DNA from: Congeria kusceri
Lineage: Eukaryota; Mollusca; Bivalvia; Myida; Dreissenidae
DNA length: 64,000 bases
Direction of reading: 5' to 3'
NCBI GenBank assembly: GCA_027627225.1
Contig: CM051032.1
Coordinates: 68,049,320 to 68,113,319 of the forward strand
Shown here: piece by piece, positions 35,547-47,500 of the stretch
How the letters are laid out: each line of letters begins with the position of its first letter
Numbering within the stretch: position 1 is the stretch's first letter
Translations under genes and position numbers: made by a program
Notes under the pieces: model-generated
Databases searched by the model: none
What the model was told of the DNA's origin: nothing
The model's input: only the letters and a program-made list of their open reading frames with translations

Positions 35547-38500
35547 CTATGAAATCCATCAAATGCATCATGGGTATCAACAAAATAATAAGAGGCGTGT
35601 CGTGGGAAACTCGGGCTTAATGCATCTGCGCTAATCCGGGACAACTCATTCCGCCTACAGTGGATTTATGTTTAGAGCTGACTACATCAAAAAAGAAAAT
35701 ACCATAAAAGCGGAAAGTGTCTTCCCAGATTAGTCTGTGCTTGCTGCACAGGGTAATCTGGGACGACACTTGACGCACATGCATTCAGCCCGGTTTTCTC
35801 ACGACACGCCTCAAATACAATTTACCCGGCAATGTATTTACCAAGAAAAATAATTTGAATAAATAATAATGATAAACAATTTTATAAATATCTACATAGG
35901 TCACGATGTATTTTATTAGACATAAATAATGTACGTCTAAAAAAGTAAATTACTAAACCAATATTAAATAAACAAAATCCAAAGATATTTCAATAATTTT
36001 TTAAAGAAGATTTCATAATTTCTTGGAAATACAGTATCTACAAATAGAACATTACATACTTCTGCACCTTGTGAGTGCATGTACTTACTTAATGTAAGGT
36101 GTAATTTCTGACAAACTCCATTTTTCACGAATTCTGAACAAGTAATTGAACCTGAAATTACATCCATAATTATTTTAATACTTTTAATACCAGTACTAGC
36201 ACATCTTCATTGTTCAAACCGTCGTCACTCCATCCTCAGTACTTTTAAGCACAAGATTAACATTGTATAGTAAAAACAAATCTTCCATAATATCTACAAT
36301 TTATCATGATATATATTGTATAATTTTTGTAAAAGGCATTTTGTAAGAAAAACCTGGGAAAAACAACTGACATAACTTCCCCACTCTTCATCTCCAAAAA
36401 TATATATCAAAACCTCTTCTAGAACTTGTTTTTGAATACGAATGCGTTTGGTGATGAGGAAATTATTTAGGCACCAAGAAAATTAATGAAAATACGTAAA
36501 ATTTGTTGTTTGCAAAACGACAAGAAAGAACATTGTTAACAACACAACCCAAGAGGGGCATTAATACCTTTCTGAAATCTCCTCTGGCAGTGAGTCCACA
36601 GTCATATAGGAGATGACCTCAGGTGAGCTATCACGGTCTATCAGCGCAAGACCCTACACAGAAAACATCCAGTTTTGTGTGGTAACATAATCCTGAGAAA
36701 TTTACGAATTTACATGTGGTACATGCTTCTTGGCACTGCCAATGATAGCATTACAAGTAGACAAAATATCCAGTGACTATTACGATTTTAGTAGTATTAA
36801 ATTTGATATTTCATATTTTTAAATACATGTATTATGAAGAAATGGTTTTAATAAAAGTTGGGTATTCTTACAAATTCAAACCTCAAGCTACTAATTTTGA
36901 TTTTCTTTATACCAACCTAGATGTTAGTAAGTTTATTTAAATGACAAGAGTGTTAGTTTTTCATTAACAGACGCAGCTAAAAATGTTGTCCATTTTTGTT
37001 GAGCCCAACTGCGGTCAGCTTGACTTAGTTGTCACAATGGCGGTTCGGAGAATGAGCGTGAATGTTACCGTGAGTCCGTCCGATCTTGTCTGATCTGTTA
37101 ATTCATCATTTATCACGGATTTTCATAATAACTTCCCACAAATGTTCACCATGTAGAGACGGCATGCTGCACGCAAGAACTGTGTCCCTAGCTCAAAGGT
37201 CAAGGTCACACTTAGAGGTCAAAGGTCAAATATGGGCATAAAACAGCTTGTCCGCATCATAAGATCTTTATGAGTCAGTGGAGTTTGACTTAGCTTTGCA
37301 CAAATGTTCTGACCTTGACCTTTGAAAATCCGTCAAGGCATTCAGAAGTTATGGAGCATAAACAAAACTCCTGGACCTTTGACCTTGAATTGTGACCTTG
37401 ACCTTTAGCAGATAAGCATGGGTGTTGTACCCGACACAAGTTACAGAGCAGAAACGAAATCCAGATGGACGGAAACACCCCCACACACGCAACCATCCAC
37501 AGACAAATGGACGGACGGTTCGACTACTATATGCCCTCTTTCGAAGGCAGTCAAAAATTGGGTACCTCAAGCTGAGATAGACTGGTTTTCATTCCATCTG
37601 GAACACTGTTCTCCCACGTCGAAAGGAACTGGTTCAGATTAAACTGTGGGAAAATGTGCAAAATCATACTTTGGATAAATACATATTGTTATTTGAATAA
37701 TTTTTCAAACATCAATTTTAACGTGTTGACATGCTATACTTACTGTAATTTATATTTTGGTAAGCACGTATGCACTGAATACATGTGCAGCAGCCTCAGT
37801 CACCAACAGTACAAAACAATTAAGCAAAACCTTACTTTAGAGCATATATTATTGTATCACATGCTATACATGTTCCTCGTTTTCTGCGTAGTACACACAT
37901 TGCGAATATTCTTATCTTACACATGATTGTGTACGATAACATATCGAGCATTTCCATTGGCTAGACTCATCACTTATTTACATATGTCATGATTGCGACT
38001 GCTCTACCATATGACATTACCAAAATTTCTGCAGGTGCTCTATCATATGACATTACCAAAATTTCTGCAGGTGCTCTATCATATGACATTACCAAAATTT
38101 CTGCAGGTGCTCTATCATACGACATTACCAAAATTTCTGCAGGTGCTCTACCATATGACATTACCAAAATTTCTGCAGGTGCTCTACCATATGACATTGC
38201 CAAAATTTCTGCAGGTGATCTACCATATGACATTACCAAAATTTCTGCAGGTGCTCTACCATATGACATTACCAAAATTTCTGCAGGTGCTCTACCATAT
38301 GACATTACCAAAATTTATGCAGGTGCTCTACCATATGACATTACCAAAATTTATGCAGGTGCTCTACCATATGACATTACAAAAATTTATGCAGTTGACA
38401 TTTTGGCTGAAATTGTTACTTATATGTGTTGTTAGATAATTGATTGCACGTTTTATCAAGTAATAGTGTTTAAGGGCATTTGCAAAATATATTAAGATGA

Positions 38501-41500
38501 AAGGTTAACATTTTTGTCGATTTTATTCGGAACTATTTTGAAGCGCAACGATGACATTACTGATGTGGTAAGACAGCTGTCAAAAAATGTGGGTCAGAAA
38601 CTTAACAAAGTGAGTAAACCTGCAATTTTACGCTATCTGAGCACGTGATCAAACAGATCTGACACTCATTGTCATTTAGTACAATATTTTATTAAACTCG
38701 TCCAGGAAATTTGTTAGCAAGTTCGACAAAGGCTTTCTTACTATCAAATTTCGTGAACTCGGTTAATATAATTTAACTCGGTTAATATAATTTTGTATTA
38801 AATGACAACTTGAGCCAGATCCTATATATGTATTAAAAGATTGATGTCTGTCCACATTAATTATCAAACTTGAAATGTTGCATGTTTTCATATATTTTTT
38901 TAAGTAATGTCAGGTAATAAGATACTGGAAAGATATTTACCTTCCTAGCATGTTTTAAGATCTGTTCAGCAAAGAATCTGCAAACTTTGTCCTCATTAAG
39001 TCTGTAGTAATCAATATCTGCAGAAAATTAAATGGACCATCTTTTCATTTACCGGTAGTTTAAGCTTATATATGTGGCGTGTCGTGGGAAAACCGGTCTT
39101 AATGCATGTGCGTAAAGTGTCGGCCCGGATCAGCCTGTGCAGTCCGCACAGGCTGATCCAGGATGGCACTTTCCGCCTAAAGTTGATTTATGGTTAGAAG
39201 ACACTTCCTTGAAACAGAAAATACCATAAAAAGTGGAAAGTGCCATCCCCCATTAGCCTGTGCGGACTGCATGCTAATCCGGGACGACACTTTCCGCATA
39301 TGCATTAAGACCGGTTTTCTCACAACGTCCCTCATATTTAAACAATATTGTGTTGAATACCAGATGCTTATTGAGGCACTTTCAAGCCATTTCCTGGGTA
39401 GAACCAGTACTTGGTGTCTTGAGAAAGATCATTCAAACTTTCCCCAAGTAGGGTACAACTCCCAATCTCCCAAATTTCGCAAGGCAGACACTGAAAACTG
39501 TAACAACAGGCATATTTAGCTAACCAGTTAAATATTGTACATATTTCAGTTAAGTATACATGTAAAACGAACAGTAAAGTATAGCGAGATTAACATATTC
39601 ACCAGGGCTTTCATTGACTTTTGAAAACTGGACGTTTGAACTTCCTGGCCACTGATCTTGGAAGTTTTTCTCATAATATTTGGAAGTTTTGACAGTATTG
39701 CGTGACATAAATATGTACATGTCAATTTTCACAGCATATATCACTACTCATAGTATAGCTATTAATGTACTTCAGTCATGTTTTTCACTTCATGTTGTAG
39801 TTTTTCAGACCTATTGTAAACATTGAATTATAATCAGGGCTTGCACATAGGTGAAAATGTTGGAAGTCCTCACTTCCAAGTGTTGGATATGGAGGTTTTA
39901 AGCATTCTTTTTGACTTTTTGATACTTCCATGGCTGCAATTTTGGAAGTCCTGTGACAAAAAAACTGGGAGTAAATTACTGCCAAATGTCCATTAATGCA
40001 AGCCCTGTATTCACCCATAATTAACTGCCAATACATCAAAATGTCGGTATGATGCTGCTTCTTAGCTAGATAATGTATGTTTAAGAAATGGGTAACTGTT
40101 GGTTATTGCGGTAATAACCAACGGTTTGGAGTTCCGATGAGTAGGAATTAAATCACGAGGGCGATAGCCGGAGTGGTTTGATAACAAGCATCGGAACGAC
40201 AAACCGTTGGTTATTACCGCCAAAACCAACTGTTACCCGTTAATTATTTCGATTCTAACACGATCTTATATAAAATTCGTATTTTTAAAGGTTATGATTG
40301 AGAACTTTATTTATCTATAATCCGCCCATTTTCTGAGAAGGGAATTTACATGTGCGTTTCAGTGACATAAATAAATCATAACAATTCCAAATGTCGTCAG
40401 CTTTATTGATAAACATTGAGCGAATGACGTCATACTTATCGATATAATACAGTGAAAATATGATGCTAAAAAGCGCAAATTAAAAGCATATTAACAAAAC
40501 GTAAACGTTTTTGTGAACTTAAGTATAAAATGTGTAGTACAAAAATTGGTTTTATTGTGCTACATAATGCAGAAAATGATTTGTTTGTCACAATTTGCTA
40601 TCGCGCGTGTAAGCACGGGCATTTTACGGAACAATTTCTTCAAATTTCCAGAACTATTTTCAGAACATTAGGCTCCGCCCATTATTTGTTGCAGAATAAC
40701 CCACAATTATTTTCCTTCTTCATCTATGCACCACTAGCGGCGTGCCGTGGTAGAATAATTTGTAATACATTCAATACATTATTTTAGTGCAGTGATTTAT
40801 TTTCCTTATTTGACAGGGTCCGGTAACAGGGCCCATTCCCAATGTCAAATGTGGTTGATTTTTTCAAAGTTGAATGAAACAAGGCTCGTCACAGTATGTG
40901 ACATATGCCCCCGAAGCATATGCTTGTCAGAGAAAGGCAAAACAATGTCAGTGTACAATATTATGCCCTGGACAAATATCTTGAGATTTCAGCAACACAG
41001 CTGTTTGTTGTTGTGACACACTGCCTCATAATGATCTTCATTCCCACCAAGTTATTACATTCCTTACATGATGGCAACAATGATGCTTCCTTCAAAAACT
41101 TCATTCTAATACTTGACCTTTAAAGTGTAACCTTCGACCCACAGACCTTGACCAAGGAGCATGTAAGTGGTATGTGACACATCATCTGGTCATGGGAAAA
41201 AATAATCTGTAGTAATATAAAAATCCGTCAAGGCTTTTGGTAGTTATAGAGCAGAAAGAAAATTCCTTGACATTTTACTTTGAATTGTTACCTTGACCTT
41301 TGACTGGGGACCATGGGAATTGCATACGACAGATCGCCTGGTTATGGGAAATAATAATCTGAAGTAATATTAAAATCCTTCCAAACGTTTAGTAGTTATG
41401 GCGGAGAAACAGACATCCTTGACATTTGACCTTGAAATGTGACCTTGACCTTTGACAGACGAGTATGGGAGTTGTATGCGACACATTGTCTGGTCATAGA

Positions 41501-44500
41501 GAATAATAATCTGAAGTAACTGTAACATTTAAATCGCTTCAGACGTTTAGAAGAAATGAAGTGGAAACACAAATAATTGACCTTTGACTTATCATTATGG
41601 GAGTTGAACGCGACACATTGTCTGGTCATGGGGAATAATAATCTGAAGTTAGATTAAAATCTTTCCAGGCGTTAAGTTACAGAGCGGAAACAAAAATTCA
41701 CGACCTTTGACCTTAAATTGTGACCTTGACCTTTTACCGACAAGCATGGGAGTTGGACGCGACACATCGTCTAGTCATGGGGAATAATAATCTGAAGTTA
41801 TATTAAAATCCATCCAGGCATCAAAAAGTTACAGAGCGGAAACGAAGTCTGGCCGGACGGACCCACACACGCACTCACCCACCCAGAGACAGACGGTGAG
41901 ACTACTATATCACCTTCTTCGGGGGCATAAAAAAATCCCAAATCAAAAGAGACAAAGTCCCATATACATAAGAAATGTTAATCTTAGTTTTTAATAGTGA
42001 AATGACTTACATGGTTATGGTTAAACACCATTAAAATTACCACTTTTAATAAATACAACAATAGTTAAAGTAATTCATTCTTATTTTTCTTAAATGTTTT
42101 CCAATTGCAAGATTTCACGCTGCGAAATTCCCATCTGCAAGATTTCATGATGCGAAATTCCCAATTGCAAGATTTCATGCTGCGAAATTCCCAATTGCAA
42201 GATTTCATGCTGCAAAATTCCCAATTGCAAGATTTCACAATGCAAAATTCCCAATTGCAAGATTTCAAGATGCAAAATTCCCAATTGCAAGATTTTATGA
42301 TGCAAAATTCCCAATTGCAAGATTTCATGATGCGAAATTCCCAATTACAAGATTTCACGATGCAAAATTCCTAATGGCACGATTTCACGATGCGAAATTC
42401 CCAATTGCAAGATTTCATGATGCTAAATTCCCAAGTGCAAGATTTCACGATGCGAAACTCCCAGTTTGATGGCTATTGGACCCATTCCTAAAGCTGTGAA
42501 AACAATGGCTGAAGTGTCTTTAGTAGTTTTCTTTCTTTTAAAGTACATGTATGAAGAAAACTAAAAGGGCCAAGTGGAAATACACAATGTACAGGCCCGC
42601 GAAAAAATATTAAAGTGCCTGTTGAAGATGTATCAAGTATGGGTAATCAATGTCACCTATTTGCATTGTGTTTTCCTCATCATCTTCTGTTGTCTGTGCC
42701 ATCTTCTCTGCAAAGTTCTTCAACACATGATCTACCACTGTCCTGTAGTTTAAATCTATTTATTTTAGCTCCAGTGGGTCAAAAGCCTTGGGCTTATAAA
42801 GACACTCTTGAGTCGGTTTTCTGGGAAGAACCAGTACTTGGTGTCTTTGGAAAGATCTTGAGAATGCTCCCCAATTGGGGATAGAAGCCGGGACCTCACG
42901 GTCAAATGGCGGACACCATATCCATTACACCATTGCGACCTCACTGTCATGTATAGGAAATGTATCATAATAGGACTAAAAGCAATACATACCAGAATGT
43001 GTTGGTATTTGGTTTTTCACTTAATATTATTTATTCATGTTAATCATTTTTTCCTTAGGAGCTTCGTTGCGGGTGTTCACAAAGCTCTCAATGGAAATCT
43101 AAACTTTAGTTATTACGTGACAAATTTCAGATTATATTTTCATTGTGAAATTCAATAATTTCTGTTGTCAATAAATAAAATTCTCGATTATAATGAAACA
43201 TGAAAGCAATATTTATTAGTTTAAAACAGTTTAGTGTAAAATGCACTGTACTTGAAACAGTCTCACACCTAAGGAATTTTATAAATGAGGCACGTCGTGG
43301 GAAAACCTGGCTTAATGCATGTGCGTAAAGTGTCGTCCCGGATGAGCCTGTGCAGTCCGCACAGGCTAATCAAGGACGGCACTTTACGCCTACAGTGGAT
43401 TTATGGTTAGAAAAGACTTCATTGAAACAGAAAATACCATAAAAGCAGAAAGTGTTGTCCCTGAACAGCCTGTGCGGACAGCACAGGCTGATCCGGGACG
43501 AAGATTTACCCACATGCAATAAGCCAGGTTTTCCAACGACACACCTCAAATTATGTATCATTATAAAGTTATGTTAAGTTTTCCCCAAGGAGCTTTGTGA
43601 ATACGGGCCCTGTCCGCTCACCTAGGGAAGATGTCCTGTAGCACTGTGAGACACTCCTCCGCTGGTATCCCCTTGTCCAGCCAGTCGTTCTCATTGCACA
43701 GCTGCAGCAGGTGGCTCATCACCTGGACCAGGAAGTCAAAATCCAGCAAGCGCCAGTAACCTGTGGAAAGATGTCATTTTTTATTTGAAATTCCATAGTA
43801 AAATTCCCTGATATTTCCCGGACGGAAATGTGATTTTCCATGCCATTTAGTAACAGGTTAGTGGTACGATAAGTGCATACAGGTGGTAGTGTTTGTGAAT
43901 ATATTGCCTCAATTGCACCCTTCTACCCATATTACTACCTGATAACTTGTTATTATACATAAATATTTTTACTGTTTAGTGTTTTCTTATTGCTGTTAAA
44001 TTCAAATTTTCACTAATTCTCTTAAGATTATTCCTTTACTTTTGAACAAATTCCCTGATTATTTCCTGTTTTTTTATTTTTATTTTAAAATTCTCAGATT
44101 TTTCCCTGCACAGATTTTTTCGGAATTTTCCTGTTTATCAATCAGTGACCACCCTGATTTATTTAATCAATTTAGAAAGAACCTCTTCGAGAGCAGACCT
44201 CTGAAAAGGCAGCCAATTTGCCGCAATAATAACGTAATAAAAATTCCTTGAAAAAAATCCTGAACCCAGGTGATCCGGATCTCAACCAAAATTCAAGAAT
44301 TTTTTAATTTGCCCATTTCCACTGAACCCCTCTGAAAAATTTGATGCAAATAATTAGGTCCATAACATTTTAGGTAAAGTTGTTCACCAACAGACCAACC
44401 AATGCAGGCAAAAACATAACATCCTTGGCAGAGGTAAAAACTGCAACATTTATTCAGTATAGCGCTTCACATACCATATTACCCAATATAGCCTGGTATA

Positions 44501-47500
44501 AATGAAAGTTGTCTTCCACTAAGCAAATTTTTTTTTTTAATCAGGCAACCCCAACCCCACAAAACTGATCACAGCCGATAATATTTTGTTCCCTTTAACC
44601 AAATTTATTGCCATATTCTCCACAATAAACTTCATACTTTGTGCATCCCTCCTGCAACAAAAGCCCTGATATCAACTGGGAAATTTCATTTAAACCATCA
44701 AAATATTTAAATTGTTTTACAGGGTTGCCACTGAAATTCCGAAATAAAATTTCCTGATGTTTCCCTGACCGAAATGTGACTCCCTGATTTTTACTGTCAA
44801 TGGCCGGCAAAATAAGTGCAAAGTGGTGAAAACTTACATAAATATATTACCACTATTTTCTAAACAAATATGATAACTTTATAGGTTTATTGTTGAAATA
44901 TTTATTAAATTCTAGATTTCACTACTTCATTTTGGATTTGTTCTAACACATTTCACTTTCTGGTCAAATTCCCTGAATTTTCTCAGATTTTCCCCAAATT
45001 TTTTAAATTCCCTGATTTTTCCCTGCAAGGAATTTTTTTCACTTTTTCCCAGTTTTCCAGAGTCGGTGCCCCCCATTTTATGGGCGTGGACTAGACTTAC
45101 CCCACCCTGTTTATGGGTGTGGACTAGACTTACCCCACCCTGTTTTATGGGCGTGGACTAGACTTACCCCACCCTGTTTATGGGCGTGGACTAGACTTAC
45201 CCCACCCTGTTTTATGGGCATGGACTAGACTTACCCCACCCTGTTTATGGGCGTGGACTAGACTTACCCACCCTGTTTTGTGGGCGTGGACTAGACTAAC
45301 CCCACCCTGTTTATGGGCGTGGACTAGACTTACCCTACCCTGTTTTATGGGCGTGGACTAGACTTACCCCACCCTGTTTATGGGCGTGGACTAGACTTAC
45401 CCCACCCTGTTTTATGGGCGTGGACTAGACTTACCCCTGTTTATGGGCGTGGACTAGACTTACCCACCCTGTTTTATGGGCGTGGACTAGACTTACCCCC
45501 ACCCTGTTTTATGGGCGTGGCCTAGACTTACCCCCCTGTTTATGGGCGTGGACTATACTTACCCCCCCTGTTTATGGGCGTGGACTATACTTACCCCCCC
45601 TGTTTATGGGCGTGGACTAGACTTACCCCACCCTGTTTTATGGGCGTGGACTAGACTTACCCCACCCTGTTTTATGGGCGTGGACTAGACTTACCCCGTT
45701 TATGGGCGTGGACTAGACTTACCCCACCCTGTTTTATGGGCGTGGACTAGACTTACCCACCCTGTTTTATGGGCGTGGACTAGACTTACCCCACCCTGTT
45801 TTATGGGCGTGGACTAGACTTACCCCACCCTCTTTTATGGGTGTGGACTAGACTTACCCCACCCTGTATTATGGGCGTGGACTAGACTTACCCCACCCTG
45901 TTTTATGTGTGTGGACTAGACTTACCCCCCTGTTTATCGGCGTGGACTAGACTTACCCCCCCTGTTTTATGGGCATGGACTAGACTTACCCCACTGTTTT
46001 ATGGGCGTGGACTAGACTTACCCCACCCTGTTTATGGGCGTGGACTAGACTTACCCCACCCTGTTTATGGGCGTGGACTAGACTTACCCCACCCTGTTTA
46101 TGGGCGTGGACTAGACTTACCCCACCCTGTTTTATGGGCATGGACTAGACTTACCCCACCCTGTTTTATGGGCGTGGACTAGACTTACCCACCCTGTTTT
46201 ATGGGCGTGGACTAGACTTACCCCACCCTGTTTTATGGGCGTGGACTAGACTTACTCCACCCTGTTTTATGGGTGTGGACTAGACTTACCCCCTGTTTAT
46301 CGGCGTGGACTAGACTTACCCCCCTGTTTTATGGGCGTGGACTAGACTTACCCCCCTGTTTTATGGGCGTGGACTAGACTTACCCCACCCTGTTTATGGG
46401 CGTGGACTAGACTTACCCCACCCTGTTTTATGGGCGTGGACTAGACTTACCCCACCCCTGTTTTATGGTCGTGGACTAGACTTACCCCACCCTGTTTATG
46501 GGCGTGGACTAGACTTACCCCCTGTTTTATGGGCGTGGACTAGACTTACCCCACCCTGTTTATTGGCGTGGACTAGACTTACCCCACCCTGTTTATGGGC
46601 GTGGACTAGACTTACCCCACCCTGTTTATGGGCGTGGACTAGACTTACCCCACCCTGTTTTATGGGCGTGGACTAGACTTACCCCACCCTGTTTTATGGG
46701 CGTGGACTAGACTTACCCCACCCTGTTTTATGGGTGTGGACTAGACTTACCCCCCTGTTTATCGGCGTGGACTAGACTTACCCCCCTGTTTTATGGGCGT
46801 GGACTAGACTTACCCCCCTGTTTTATGGGCGTGGACTAGACTTACCCCACCCTGTTTATGGGCGTGGACTAGACTTACCCCACCCTGTTTTATGGGCGTG
46901 GACTAGACTTACCCCACCCTGTTTTATGGTCGTGGACTAGACTTACCCCACCCTGTTTATGGGCGTGGACTAGACTTACCCCCCTGTTTTATGGGCGTGG
47001 ACTAGACTTACCCCACCCTGTTTATTGGCGTGGACTAGACTTACCCCACCCTGTTTATGGGCGTGGACTAGACTTACCCCACCCTGTTTATGGGCGTGGA
47101 CTAGACTTACCCCACCCTGTTTTATGGGCGTGGACTAGACTTACCCCACCCTGTTTATGGGCGTGGACTAGACTTACCCCACCCTGTTTATTGGCGTGGA
47201 CTAGAGACTTACCCCATCCTGTTTATGGGCGTGGACTAGACTTACCATCAATAACAAGGGCTTGCATCTTTTCCAATGCTATCCCTATTTCGGCTTCGCT
47301 CCCTTGTACAAGGTTTAGAAGCTCATTGAATGTGTACTGGAACACAATTTGTGGGCAATTAAAGAATAGTATGCACAGAAAAATTACTCGTAATTTATGA
47401 TTGGCATGATACTGAATATGATTATATGTATCAACAAGAGCCGTTTGTAAAATAATGCAGGCTTGCCCCCTCTATGTTAAAAAGAGCGGAAACTGCAAAA

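Noticed and set aside
37970..38439. 148-codon frames 'YDITKISAGALP'
   Set aside because: The 36-bp period is a multiple of three, so any stop-free unit gives a long frame. It is intronic to DSCC1.
42065..42374. Frames of 84-97 codons on both strands over a repeat
   Set aside because: The 30-bp period is a multiple of three. No start context, no conservation, intronic.
45907..46182. 91-codon frame in the 33-34-bp array
   Set aside because: Repeat artefact in DSCC1 intron 5.
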